Positions 17,471 to 26,047 of a stretch of DNA of 64,000 bases are shown here, in pieces. The position numbers and the translations under genes are program-made. The DNA is from Promicromonospora sp. Populi (GTDB taxonomy: Bacteria > Actinomycetota > Actinomycetes > Actinomycetales > Cellulomonadaceae), in NCBI RefSeq assembly GCF_041081105.1, contig NZ_CP163528.1:4650001-4714000 (forward strand), written 5' to 3'. Numbering within the stretch: position 1 is the stretch's first letter; each line of letters opens with the position of its first letter. The notes below the pieces were generated by a model, which saw only the letters and a program-made list of their open reading frames with translations, had not been told where the DNA came from and did not search any database.

Positions 17471-17561
17471 CGTTGCTCCTCGGATCTGGACATCTGAGAA
17501 CGCCTTGCAGGCTAGCGGCCCCGGTCGTGGCCCCGCGAGCGGGGCCACGACTCGGACTCCG

Positions 17562-18419
17562 TCACGCGCTGACCGCGGTGTGGGACGTGGCCCAGGCCAG
17601 GGCGTAGTCCGCGATCTCCTCCCAGCCCGGCTGGGAGACGAGGCGGTGGGTGCGGCCCGCGTACTCCCGGTACTCGACGACGGCGGGGCTGTCCGTCGCG
17701 GTGTACTTCGCGACGATGGCCCGGCCGATGGCCGGCGGCACCACGTGGTCGATCTCGCCGGTGAGCACCAGGAACGGGGCGCGGTCCGCGCGGGCGTAGT
17801 CGACGTGGGTGACGCCGCCCTTCTCGTTCAGGACCGAGGCCACACCCTCGAAGAAGACCCGGTTGTAGGACGGCACGGCGAACTGCTCCCAGAGGGCGTC
17901 CGACTCGGGGCGGGGGAGGTCGTTGCCGAAGGTGAAGTGGAAGTGCGCCTTCGAGATCGGCTTGGCGCCGTTGCGGCCGAACGGGTTGGACAGGATCGGG
18001 AACCCGGTGCGGAGCGTGGACGCCGGGAGCGTCGTCACGCCGGCGGTCTGGCCGGGGGCGACACCCACGTAGGCGGCACCGAGGCCTCGGTCGGCGAGCA
18101 TCTGCGTGACAACCCCGCCGAACGAGTGGCCCATGATGATCGGCTTGACCGGGAGGGTGCGGATGATGCGCTCGTAGTGGTCCACGATCTGCTTGAGGCC
18201 GATGCCCCGCAGTGGCTCGGGGTTGGAGCGGACGTTCTGGACGCTGCGGTCGTCGATGCCGGGCCAGCCCGGGACGATCACCTCGTGGCCGGCGGCGCGG
18301 AAGCGCTCGGCCCAGGTGTCCCAGCTCGCCGGCGTCATCCAGAGTCCGTGGACGAGGACGATCGGGCGCTTGCCGGTGGTGCCGGTGCCGCTGCTGACGG
18401 TGTTCGGGGTCTCGCTCAT
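17562..18419 (-). CDS. alpha/beta hydrolase
   Basis: A 285-residue cytoplasmic alpha/beta hydrolase. The oxyanion region is VLVHGLWMTPASW, the nucleophile elbow is GHSFGG, the acid is Asp in LTGEIDHVVPP and the base is His in AGRTHRLVSQPGW. The start is an ATG at 18419 with AGGAGC upstream. It is divergent from a TetR regulator 130 bases away, with one perfect palindrome between them, so it is very likely controlled by that TetR. Substrate unknown; a role in detoxifying an ester or lipophilic compound is plausible. Confidence 0.85.
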   Translation of the reverse strand: MSETPNTVSSGTGTTGKRPIVLVHGLWMTPASWDTWAERFRAAGHEVIVPGWPGIDDRSVQNVRSNPEPLRGIGLKQIVDHYERIIRTLPVKPIIMGHSFGGVVTQMLADRGLGAAYVGVAPGQTAGVTTLPASTLRTGFPILSNPFGRNGAKPISKAHFHFTFGNDLPRPESDALWEQFAVPSYNRVFFEGVASVLNEKGGVTHVDYARADRAPFLVLTGEIDHVVPPAIGRAIVAKYTATDSPAVVEYREYAGRTHRLVSQPGWEEIADYALAWATSHTAVSA

Positions 18420-18467
18420 GACGGGCTCCTTCGGTTCGGTGGACCGGTCCCCGGTCCGGGCTCAGGA

Positions 18468-18481
18468 AGAACGATCGTTCT
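18468..18481. promoter_or_regulatory. TetR operator palindrome AGAACGATCGTTCT
   Basis: A perfect 14-base palindrome lies between the divergent hydrolase and TetR genes. A second related half-site, AGATCGTTCTAT, lies next to the TetR start (about 18538-18551), and both are flanked by a TATCTCT/AGAGATA element. The same core recurs at 60296-60311 beside another TetR gene. It fits an operator repressing both directions. Confidence 0.75.
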
Positions 18482-18549
18482 ATCTCTGTTGTCCATGAAG
18501 GTAACCCCTCCGCAAGGCGGACGTCAACACGAAAGAGATAGATCGTTCT

Positions 18550-19182
18550 ATGCTGAATCTCATGACACCCAGGACAACAGGCGCCTCCCGCGCTCCGCGC
18601 AAGACTGCCGACGGAGGCTCGGAGGCTCGCGAGCGACTGCTGCGGACCGCGTCAGAGCTCTTCTACGCCGAGGGCATCCATGTGGTGGGCGTGGACCGGA
18701 TCATCGCGGAGGCCGGCGTCACGCGGGCCACCTTCTACCGGCACTTCCCGAGCAAGCAGGACCTCGTCGAGGCCTACATCGGGGTGGAGGACACAAACAT
18801 CCGCGCCATGCTGGACCGTGCGCGCGCGGCGACCGACGACCCTGCCGCGCTCATCGGGCTGCTCATCGACGGCATCGCCGAGGATGCCGCCCGCCACCAC
18901 GTCCGCGGCTGCCCGTTCATCAACGCCGCCGCCGAGTACCCGGATCCGGGCAGCCGGGTCCGGCGCGCCGTCGACGACCACCGCAGCTGGTTCCGCGGCG
19001 CGCTCGAGGAGGTCCTCGACGCGGCGGGCGTCGAGGGCTCAGCGAGGAGAGCCGGGCGGCTTGTGCTGCTCCGCGACGCCGCCCTGGTCGGCGGTTACCT
19101 CGACGGGTGGGAGAACGTGCGAGAGGTCTTTCTCAGCGGTGCGCACGAGGCAGTGGGCCTGGACCAGGGCCTCAGGGATTGA
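18550..19182 (+). CDS. TetR/AcrR-family repressor
   Basis: A 210-residue regulator with an N-terminal helix-turn-helix at about residues 27-70 (RERLLRTASELFYAEGIHVVGVDRIIAEAGVTRATFYRHFPSKQDL split over the three helices). The C-terminal domain has RGCPFINAAAEYPDP, a motif shared by a TetR subgroup; the second TetR of this window has the analogous CGCAFINVHGEL. The ATG at 18550 overlaps the second operator half-site, so autoregulation is likely; MTPRTTG at 18565 is an alternative start. It lies divergent from the hydrolase gene and its tail overlaps the response-regulator gene by eleven bases. Confidence 0.9.
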   Translation: MLNLMTPRTTGASRAPRKTADGGSEARERLLRTASELFYAEGIHVVGVDRIIAEAGVTRATFYRHFPSKQDLVEAYIGVEDTNIRAMLDRARAATDDPAALIGLLIDGIAEDAARHHVRGCPFINAAAEYPDPGSRVRRAVDDHRSWFRGALEEVLDAAGVEGSARRAGRLVLLRDAALVGGYLDGWENVREVFLSGAHEAVGLDQGLRD

Positions 19183-19828
19183 GCCCGTGCTGGAAGGCCC
19201 AGATCGCGAGCTGGGTGCGGTCGCGGGTCCCGGTCTTGTCGAGCATGTTGCCGATGTGCCACTTCACGGTGTTCTCGCCGAGGTTGAGCCGTCCCGCGAT
19301 CTGCTTGTTGCTGAGCCCCTCGGCGAGCGCCGCCACCACCTCCAGCTCGCGGTCGGTCAGCAGGCCGGCGATGCTCTCCGCCGGGGCCGCGCCGGCCGGG
19401 CCGCTGCTGCGGGCGTAGTCGGCGATGAGCCGTTCGCGCACGGCGGGGGACTGCAGGGCGCTGGCGTTGACGGCGGCGCGGATCGCGGCGGGGATGTCGC
19501 CCGGGTTCTTCTTCAGCAGGTAGCCGACGGCGCCGCGCTCGAACGCGCCGTAGAGGTACTCGTCCAGGTGGAAGGTGGTGAACACGAGGACGGGGACGGG
19601 GTTGGCGACGCCGGGGCCGCTCAGCGCCGAGATCGCGTCGAGGCCGCCGCCGCCGGGCATGCGCAGGTCCATGAGCACGACGTCGGGCTTGAGGGTCCGG
19701 GCAAGGCGTACGGCGTCGACCCCGTTGCTCGCCTCGCCGGCCACGCGGATGTCGTCGGTGGTCTCCAGCAGGAGGCGCAGCGATCGGCGGACGCTTCCGG
19801 CGTCGTCGACGACGAGCGTCCTGATCAC
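19172..19828 (-). CDS. NarL/LuxR-family response regulator
   Basis: A 218-residue two-component regulator. The receiver domain has the acidic pair in VVDDAG, the phospho-acceptor Asp54 in VVLMDLRMPGGGG, Thr in LVFTTF and Lys in YLLKKNPGD. The C-terminal LuxR-type HTH (about 150-210) reads LTDRELEVVAALAEGLSNKQIAGRL. The GTG at 19828 is the start. It is encoded downstream of the histidine kinase on the same strand, about 23 bases apart, and together they stand divergent from the Pst-like/surface cluster. This makes it the best candidate regulator of that cluster and of the tandem motif found there. Confidence 0.92.
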   Translation of the reverse strand: MIRTLVVDDAGSVRRSLRLLLETTDDIRVAGEASNGVDAVRLARTLKPDVVLMDLRMPGGGGLDAISALSGPGVANPVPVLVFTTFHLDEYLYGAFERGAVGYLLKKNPGDIPAAIRAAVNASALQSPAVRERLIADYARSSGPAGAAPAESIAGLLTDRELEVVAALAEGLSNKQIAGRLNLGENTVKWHIGNMLDKTGTRDRTQLAIWAFQHGLNP

Positions 19829-19851
19829 GTGATCGCCCTTCCCCGGCGTGA

Positions 19852-21339
19852 CTAGCCGTCGGTGGTGTCGGTCGTCCAGTGCGGGGGGTGGGGGAGCAGG
19901 GCCTGTACGGCCCAGCCTCCGCTGCGCCGAGGTCCGGTACGCAGGTTTCCGCCGACGGCGGCCAGCCGGTCGCGCATCCCCTCGATCCCGTAACCGAGGC
20001 TATGGGGTGCGGCCACGGCGTCACCACGATTTGCCGCCCCTGCCGTGGGTGAACTCTCGTTCTCGACCCGCAGGAGCAGGCTTGTGCCGTCGTCGGCGAG
20101 GTTCACGGTGAGCACCGCGCCGGGGGCGTGCTTGCGCGCGTTGCTCAGCGCCTCCTGGACCACGCGGTAGGCGGTGTGGCTGCGCAGGGGGCCGAGCCGC
20201 TGGTCGATCTCCGTGAGACCGGGGTCGTGCTCCAGCGTCACCACCGCGCCGGTGGTCTGCTCGTGCTCGGCGGTCAGGTCGGCGATCTGGGCCACGGTGT
20301 GCTGGCCCGACGCCTGCCCCGGATGGTGCGCCCCGGCCTGCGTACGGTCCTCCTGCCGCATCCGCGAGACCATCCGCTCGAAGCCCTGGTAGAGCCGCTC
20401 GCCCTCGTCGCGGAGCTGCGCGATCAGGCGCGGGTCCACGGAGCCGCCGGCCGTCGCGCTCGCCTCGGCCGCCGTGCTGAGCGTGAGGATCGCGGCGAGG
20501 TGGGCCGACGACGTGTCGTGCAGCTCCTGGGCCACGGTGCGGCGGGCGGCCGTGACGGCGTCCGTGGTGCGGTGCGCCTCCCGGCCGGCGATCTCCTGGG
20601 CGAGCGCGGCGATGTGCTCGGCGCGGTCGCGCAGCTGCGCATACCAGGAGCCCAGGAGCGCGGGGATCGCGACGACGGCGACGGCGTCGAGCGCGCACAC
20701 CACCATGACCGCGGGTGTCTCCCAGCCCGGCATCCCCGGCGTCGGGTAGAGGGCCTCGTCCATGAGCAGCACCCCGGCTGAGGCCACGACGAGCGCCGAG
20801 ACGAGCACGGCGCGCCATCGTCCTGACCGCTCCGCGGCGTAGCTGAACACGGCCAGCAGCATTCCCGGCTGCAGCAGGAGCGCGTCGGCGCCGCCGATCA
20901 GGAGCGCGCCGAACCACAGCACGAACGACGCGACGAGCGTCCCGAGCGCCTGGCGCCTCAGCCAGTGCAGCCAAGCGCCCTGGAAGGCGACCAGCAGGAC
21001 CACCGTGGCGATGCGCCAGTCCTCGCTCTGCGCCGTGTGCATCGCCCCGGTCTGGCCGAGCAGGGCGAGCGACCCGAGGTAGGCGACGACGTTGGCGACG
21101 AGCGCCACCGCTACGACGTTGCGCCCCACCCACCGGGTCAGCAGGAGCAGCGCCGCCGGGCGGGCCGGGTCCCCTCCGATCGGGTGGTTCGGGCCCCCTC
21201 CTTTCGGGTGGTCCTTGTGCGCCGGGCCACTGCTGCCGACAGCGCGGACGGCCCACCGCGCCACCGTCGGAGACGCCGGAAACCCCGGGATCTCGCCGAT
21301 CCCGGGACTCGTGTCCGGCGTCGTCCACCTCGCGTCCAT
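19852..21339 (-). CDS. NarL-type sensor histidine kinase (DesK/NarX class)
   Basis: A membrane sensor kinase. The N-terminal half has about five hydrophobic segments with very short external loops (NVVAVALVANVVAYLGSLALL through AVMVVCALDAVAVVAIPALL), so it may sense within the membrane. A coiled linker leads to the HisKA_3 phospho-acceptor His in RTVAQELHDTSSAHLAAIL, and a C-terminal HATPase has the N-box EALSNARKHAPG and the G-box GYGIEGMRDRLAAVGG. The ATG at 21339 gives 495 residues but no ribosome-binding site; a GTG at 21129 would give 425 residues and would leave the tandem motif (21171-21213) in the leader. I cannot decide between them. Confidence 0.85.
   Translation of the reverse strand: MDARWTTPDTSPGIGEIPGFPASPTVARWAVRAVGSSGPAHKDHPKGGGPNHPIGGDPARPAALLLLTRWVGRNVVAVALVANVVAYLGSLALLGQTGAMHTAQSEDWRIATVVLLVAFQGAWLHWLRRQALGTLVASFVLWFGALLIGGADALLLQPGMLLAVFSYAAERSGRWRAVLVSALVVASAGVLLMDEALYPTPGMPGWETPAVMVVCALDAVAVVAIPALLGSWYAQLRDRAEHIAALAQEIAGREAHRTTDAVTAARRTVAQELHDTSSAHLAAILTLSTAAEASATAGGSVDPRLIAQLRDEGERLYQGFERMVSRMRQEDRTQAGAHHPGQASGQHTVAQIADLTAEHEQTTGAVVTLEHDPGLTEIDQRLGPLRSHTAYRVVQEALSNARKHAPGAVLTVNLADDGTSLLLRVENESSPTAGAANRGDAVAAPHSLGYGIEGMRDRLAAVGGNLRTGPRRSGGWAVQALLPHPPHWTTDTTDG
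21171..21213. repeat. tandem 24-bp-spaced motif, copy A
   Basis: Two units spaced 24 bases apart: CCCCTCCGATCGGGTGGT at 21171 and CCCCTCCTTTCGGGTGGT at 21195. The second unit recurs exactly at 26030 and 34265, both inside the same surface gene cluster. Here it lies in the region between the histidine kinase and PstC, either just inside the kinase 5' end or in its leader, depending on the kinase start. The spacing suggests two binding sites on roughly the same DNA face. Confidence 0.75.
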
Positions 21340-21535
21340 CTTGATCCCGTCGTTCGTAAACCTGCTCGCCGTGTCCGCTTTGTTTGCCCGTCGGGTTGGC
21401 CCCTGACGATGATGCCACCGTCCGAAACGGCGCCGGGCCGGGCGCCCTGCCCGATCGTGCCGGGCACCTGCCCGACGCCGCCGGGCACCCACATCCCACG
21501 GCCGCAAAGCCCGGAACGGTCAGGAGGACCTCACG

Positions 21536-22657
21536 ATGAGCCCCGACCCCGACGAACCCGTGCGCGAGCCCGGGGACCCACCCGCCGGCAGTCCGCGGGA
21601 CACCGCGGTCGTCGAGCTGGAGCGGCAGCGCACCGAGCTGCGCGAGCTCGGCCTTGAGACCTCGCCCGCCCCGCGCGACGCCCTGGTGGACCCCACCCGC
21701 CCCCTGGTGAGCCGGCGCGGGTGGCAGGACATCCTCTTCCGCACGGCGGCGCACTCGGGCGGCACGCTGGTGCTGCTGATCATGACGCTCGTGGGGGCCT
21801 TCCTGCTGGTGCGCGGCGCCCAGGCGATCGACGTCGCCGGCTGGAACTTCGTCACGGAGCAGGACTGGGAGCCCAACTCGGGCCGGTTCGGCATCGCGGC
21901 GGTCCTGTTCGGCACCATCGTGATCGGCCTGACCGCCATCCTGGTTGCGGTGCCGCTGGCGCTGGTGACCGCCACGTACATCACGGAGTACGCGCCGGCG
22001 GGGATCAAGCGCTTCCTGATCGGCGTCATCGACCTGATGGCGGCCATCCCGAGCGTCGTCTACGGGCTGTGGGGCGCGTACTGGCTGGAGGGCAACCTGC
22101 TCCCCGTCGCCGAGTGGGTCTCCACGTACTTCGGCTGGATCCCGATCTTCGCCGTGTCCCAGTTCGACCCCGACGACCCCTTGGCCACCCCGACGGTGTT
22201 CACCGCGTCGGCGATCCTCGCGGGCCTGATCGTCTCGACGATGGTCGCGCCGATCTCGGCCGCGATCATGCGCGAGGTGTTCGACCAGGCCCCGGTGGGG
22301 GAGCGCGAGGGGGCGCTGGCCCTGGGCGCCAGCAAGTGGGGCGTGATCCGCAACGTCGTCTACCCGTTCGGGCAGGGCGGGATCATCGGCGGCACCATGC
22401 TCGGCCTGGGCCGAGCCCTCGGCGAGACCATCGCCGTCTACCTCGTGATCAGCCCGCTTTTTGTCATCAACTGGCAGGTGCTGAGCACCGGGACCAACTC
22501 GATCAGCTCGCTCATCGCCCTCAAGCACGGCGAGGCGAACGACTTCGAGGTGTCCGCGCTCATGGCGGCGGGCCTGGTGCTGTTCCTCATCACCATGCTG
22601 ATCAACTTCGTCGCCGGATTCATCATCCAGCGGTCCCGATCCGGCGCAGCCAGCTGA
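21536..22657 (+). CDS. pstC: Pst-type ABC transporter permease PstC-like
   Basis: A 373-residue inner-membrane permease with a long hydrophilic N-terminal extension of about 70 residues, then about six membrane helices. The ATPase-docking loop is EREGALALGASKWGVIRNVVYP, and GLGRALGETIAVYLVIS is the PstC signature. The start ATG has AGGAGGACC upstream. It heads a run of same-strand genes ending at PstB and a kinase. Family knowledge gives phosphate import with PstA, PstB and PstS, but the unusual binding proteins here leave the ligand open. Confidence 0.9.
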   Translation: MSPDPDEPVREPGDPPAGSPRDTAVVELERQRTELRELGLETSPAPRDALVDPTRPLVSRRGWQDILFRTAAHSGGTLVLLIMTLVGAFLLVRGAQAIDVAGWNFVTEQDWEPNSGRFGIAAVLFGTIVIGLTAILVAVPLALVTATYITEYAPAGIKRFLIGVIDLMAAIPSVVYGLWGAYWLEGNLLPVAEWVSTYFGWIPIFAVSQFDPDDPLATPTVFTASAILAGLIVSTMVAPISAAIMREVFDQAPVGEREGALALGASKWGVIRNVVYPFGQGGIIGGTMLGLGRALGETIAVYLVISPLFVINWQVLSTGTNSISSLIALKHGEANDFEVSALMAAGLVLFLITMLINFVAGFIIQRSRSGAAS

Positions 22658-22665
22658 GGAAACCC

Positions 22666-24036
22666 ATGACCGTCACCGAGACAACCCAGGGCGCACGCCG
22701 CGCCGACCGGCCCGGCCGGTACACCCGCACGCACCTGCCCGGCCGCGACGGCCGCCTCACCCCTGACCAGCCCGAGACCCAGCGGGAGCTGTCGGGCCTG
22801 CGCCGCGAGGACGTGCTGCGGGTGGTCGGCGCGGCCGCGGCCGGCATCGCGTCCACCGCCTGGCTGTTCACCCAGGTGGCGCCGTTCCAGGGCGCCCTGC
22901 CGTTCGTGCTGATCGCCTACCTGTTCTTCCTCGGCTACTTCGTGGTGCTGATCAGCTTCGACGACGACCGCATCACCATCAAGGACCGCGTGGCCGGCGT
23001 GCTCATCCACTCCGGCGCGGTGCTGCTCCTGCTGGCTCTCGTGGTTGTTGTGGTCTTCGCGCTCACCGAGGGCAGGTCGGCGTTCACGCAGCTCAACTTC
23101 TGGACCCAGGACCTGTCCATGGCCGGCCCGCTGGACCCGCTGACGGTGGGCGGCATGGCGCACGCCGCCATCGGCACCCTGATCATGATCTCGATCGCGC
23201 TGACCATCTCGATCCCGCTCGGGCTGCTCTGCGCGGTGTGCCTGGCGGAGTTCCCCAGCCCGTTCACGCGGATCGTGCGCACGGTCACCGAGGCGATGAC
23301 GGCCCTGCCGTCCATCCTGTGCGGCCTGTTCGTCCTGGCCACGTACATCCTCATGTTCGGCGCGCCCAAGTCCGGCTTCGCCGCCTCGCTGGCCATCACC
23401 ATCATGATCCTGCCGATCATCATCCGGTCGGCCGACGTGGTGCTCCGCCTGGTGCCGCAGACCCTCAAGGAGGCGTCGTTCGCCATGGGCGCCAGCCACT
23501 GGAGCACCATCTGGAACGTGGTGCTGCCCACCAGCAAGTCGGGCCTGATGACGGCGGTAGTGCTCGGCACCGCGCGCGGGATCGGCGAGACCAGCCCCAT
23601 CCTGCTGGTGGCCGGGTACACCACGTACTACAACTGGAACCCGTTCGACGGGCCCATGGTCTCGCTGCCGCTCGCCACGTTCACGCTGGTCAAGAGCCCC
23701 GAGCCCGCGCAGATCGCCCGCGGGTTCGGTGCGGCGGCGGTGCTCATGGTGCTCGTGTTCGTGCTGTTCCTACTCGCCCGCCTGATCGGCGGCAAGGGCG
23801 CGGGGGTGCTCAGCGCCGGCGGGGCCCGCCGCGCGCAGCGCGCCTCGCTCCGGGTAGCGGCGCGCTTCCGGCGTGGTGGGCCGACGGCGGTGGGCTGGCC
23901 GACGGCGGCCCCGGCACCCGGCGCCCGTCCCGTGAGCGCCGACCCACCGACGCCGTCGGCCAACGAGGCTGCGACCGACGACCCGGCCGACAACCCGGCC
24001 GACGACCCGACCGACAACAAGGAGGCCGGACGATGA
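22666..24036 (+). CDS. pstA: Pst-type ABC transporter permease PstA-like
   Basis: A 456-residue permease, longer than typical PstA (about 280-300). About 110 extra N-terminal residues include two additional hydrophobic segments (VVGAAAAGIASTAWLF and GALPFVLIAYLFFLGYFVVLI). A standard PstA core follows with KEASFAMGASHWSTIWNVVLPTS and ARGIGETSPILLVAG, and then a long acidic/Pro-rich cytoplasmic tail (DDPADNPADDPTDN). The stop overlaps the PstS start by four bases. The extended tails on both PstC and PstA could be docking or phosphorylation regions for the linked Ser/Thr kinase; that is inference. Confidence 0.88.
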   Translation: MTVTETTQGARRADRPGRYTRTHLPGRDGRLTPDQPETQRELSGLRREDVLRVVGAAAAGIASTAWLFTQVAPFQGALPFVLIAYLFFLGYFVVLISFDDDRITIKDRVAGVLIHSGAVLLLLALVVVVVFALTEGRSAFTQLNFWTQDLSMAGPLDPLTVGGMAHAAIGTLIMISIALTISIPLGLLCAVCLAEFPSPFTRIVRTVTEAMTALPSILCGLFVLATYILMFGAPKSGFAASLAITIMILPIIIRSADVVLRLVPQTLKEASFAMGASHWSTIWNVVLPTSKSGLMTAVVLGTARGIGETSPILLVAGYTTYYNWNPFDGPMVSLPLATFTLVKSPEPAQIARGFGAAAVLMVLVFVLFLLARLIGGKGAGVLSAGGARRAQRASLRVAARFRRGGPTAVGWPTAAPAPGARPVSADPPTPSANEAATDDPADNPADDPTDNKEAGR

Positions 24037-25862
24037 CCGCCACCACCGCGCGCCGTAACCTCCGGGCGCGCGCACTGATCGCCGGGCTGGGCGTGCTGCT
24101 TGTGCTCGCCGGCGCCGTCGTGCCGGCGCAGGCCGCGCAGCAGTCTGTGCAAGAGAGCGCGCAACAGGCCGCGCAGCCGAGCGTCCAGCAGGACGCGAGC
24201 CCCGCCGCCGTCGGCAAGGTGCACGCGCCGATCAACGGCGCGGGGTCGACCTGGTCGGCCAACGCGCTGCAGCAGTGGATCCGCAACGTGTGGTCGAACT
24301 ACCAGTGGAAGATCACCTACTCCGAGTCGGGCTCCACGCAGGGGCGGAACAGCTTCGCGAACGGCACGGCGGACTTCGGCGTCAGCGAGATCCCGTACGC
24401 GATCGCCAACTCCAACGAGGGCGACGTGCGCCCGGCCCGGGAGTTCGCCTACATGCCGATCGTCGCGGGCGGCACCGCGTTCATGTACAACCTGCAGGTC
24501 GGCGGCAAGCGGGTGACGAACCTGCGGCTGTCCGGCGAGACCATCGCCGGGATCTTCACCGGGGAGATCACCCGCTGGGACCACGCGAAGATCAAGGCGG
24601 ACAACCCGCAGCTCGCGCTGCCGGGCATACCGATCGTGCCCGTGGTGCGCTCCGACGGGTCGGGCGCCACCGCCCAGTTCTCGATCTGGATGCGCCAGGA
24701 GCAGAGCAGGGCCTGGGACGCCTACTGCGGCAAGGTGAACCGGCCGCTGATCAACGGGCACTGCGGTGTCACCTCCAACTACCCGGTGGCGCCGGGCTCC
24801 GGGTTCGTGTCGCGGGCCGGGTCGAACGGTGTGGCCGGCTATGTGGCGCAGTCCCACGCGGTGGGCGCCATCACGTTCGTCGAGTACTCGTACGCGCTGA
24901 ACGCCGGCTTCCCGGTGGCCAAGATGCTCAACCGGTCCGGCTACTACACGGAGCCGACGGCGGCGAACGTGGCCGTGGCACTCCTAAAGGCGCAGATCAA
25001 CGAGGACAGGTCGTCCCCGGACTACCTGACCCAGGACCTGCGGCAGGTCTACGACTTCAACGACCGGCGGGTGTACCCGCTGTCCAGCTACTCGTACATC
25101 ATCCTGCCGACCTCGCAGGACGCCGGGTTCACGGTGGACAAGGGCCTGACCCTGGCCGACTTCGGCGCCTACTTCCTGTGCGAGGGGCAGCAGCAGGCCG
25201 ACACGCTGGGCTACTCGCCGCTGCCGATCAACCTGGTCCGGGCGGGCCAGACGCAGATCCAGAAGATCCCGGGCGGCGACCCGGTGATCAAGGGGATCAA
25301 CGACTGCAACAACCCCACGTTCTCGCCGGACGGCACCAACCGGCTGGCCAACGAGGCCCCCTACCCGCCGGCCTGCGACAAGCAGGGGTCCACGCAGTGC
25401 AGCACGGGTACGGGCGGGGCCCAGGGGACGCCGACGACGCCGTCGGGCGGCAGCAGCGGCGGTACGGACGACGGTGACGGGTCGGGCGGTACCGACGGCG
25501 ACGGCACCGGTGGGGGGACGGGCGGCGGACCGGATGGCGGGTCCGACGACGGCTCGGACGACGGCGGTACCGACGGTGGGCCTGGAGACGGGGCGGACGG
25601 CGGCGGCACCACCGACGGTGGTGCGGGCGGCGACGCCGAGGTGGTGAGTGAGAACTCTGAGCCCGTGCTGGTGGCGGCCACCCCGCAGTCGCTGCCGGTG
25701 GCCGGGGGCGGGCTGATGCCGCAGCTTGTGATGGTCGGCCTGGGGCTGGTGATGATCCTCGCCGCGGTGCTGCCGCCAGTGCTCGGCAGGCGCACGCGGA
25801 CGGCGCTGCCGGTGCCGGGTGGGCGTGCGGCTCGCGGAGGCGCAGGAGGTGGCACGACGTGA
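24033..25862 (+). CDS. pstS: PstS-like substrate-binding protein with C-terminal membrane anchor
   Basis: A 609-residue phosphate-binding-type protein. The signal peptide (ALIAGLGVLLVLAGAVVPAQA) ends in AQA and has no lipobox Cys, unlike ordinary actinobacterial PstS. The PBP core begins INGAGSTWSANALQQWIRN and has TYSESGSTQGRNSF and VVRSDGSGATAQFS, matching PstS phosphate-contact loops. After about residue 450 comes a long Gly/Asp/Thr linker (GGTDDGDGSGG repeats) and a C-terminal hydrophobic helix (PQLVMVGLGLVMILAAVLPPVL) ending in basic residues. It is therefore tethered by a C-terminal helix on a flexible stalk, which could cross part of the wall. ATGA overlap with pstA. Confidence 0.88.
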   Translation: MTATTARRNLRARALIAGLGVLLVLAGAVVPAQAAQQSVQESAQQAAQPSVQQDASPAAVGKVHAPINGAGSTWSANALQQWIRNVWSNYQWKITYSESGSTQGRNSFANGTADFGVSEIPYAIANSNEGDVRPAREFAYMPIVAGGTAFMYNLQVGGKRVTNLRLSGETIAGIFTGEITRWDHAKIKADNPQLALPGIPIVPVVRSDGSGATAQFSIWMRQEQSRAWDAYCGKVNRPLINGHCGVTSNYPVAPGSGFVSRAGSNGVAGYVAQSHAVGAITFVEYSYALNAGFPVAKMLNRSGYYTEPTAANVAVALLKAQINEDRSSPDYLTQDLRQVYDFNDRRVYPLSSYSYIILPTSQDAGFTVDKGLTLADFGAYFLCEGQQQADTLGYSPLPINLVRAGQTQIQKIPGGDPVIKGINDCNNPTFSPDGTNRLANEAPYPPACDKQGSTQCSTGTGGAQGTPTTPSGGSSGGTDDGDGSGGTDGDGTGGGTGGGPDGGSDDGSDDGGTDGGPGDGADGGGTTDGGAGGDAEVVSENSEPVLVAATPQSLPVAGGGLMPQLVMVGLGLVMILAAVLPPVLGRRTRTALPVPGGRAARGGAGGGTT

Positions 25863-26005
25863 TTCTCACGGTTATTTCCCCCGCATTCCTCGGGGTGGCG
25901 GAACGTGCCGCGAAGAATGCTGCACCGAATACGCCGCACCCGATTGTGGAAAAGGGTGAAATTAATTCCGCATCGTGGCAGCGGCTTTGCATCGCCTCTC
26001 GTGAC

Positions 26006-26047
26006 CCCCTGCGCGAGGAGGGGGATAGCCCCCTCCTTTCGGGTGGT
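26006..26047. repeat. tandem 24-bp-spaced motif, copy B
   Basis: A degenerate first unit (CCCCTGCGCGAGGAGGGG, 26006) is followed 24 bases on by the exact unit CCCCTCCTTTCGGGTGGT at 26030-26047. It lies 252 bases upstream of the large PstS-like gene. The exact unit matches copies A and C. Confidence 0.7.
26016..26037 (+). terminator. strong hairpin after pstS
   Basis: AGGAGGGGG and CCCCCTCCT form a perfect nine-base-pair stem around a four-base loop (ATAG). The 3' arm is also the beginning of the cluster motif, so stem and motif overlap. There is only a three-base T run afterwards, so termination could be weak or conditional. Confidence 0.6.

Noticed and set aside
21340..21535. PHO boxes before pstC
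   Set aside because: I looked for direct repeats like those bound by actinobacterial PhoP and saw none in the kinase-pstC gap; the only repeat is the 24-bp-spaced motif, which does not resemble them.
19852..24857. Very long open frames antisense to or shifted from real genes (for example 20021-22528 minus and 23628-24857 minus)
   Set aside because: They are Arg/Gly/Ala/Pro-rich readings typical of high-GC shadow frames, with no family motifs, and they overlap well-supported genes.
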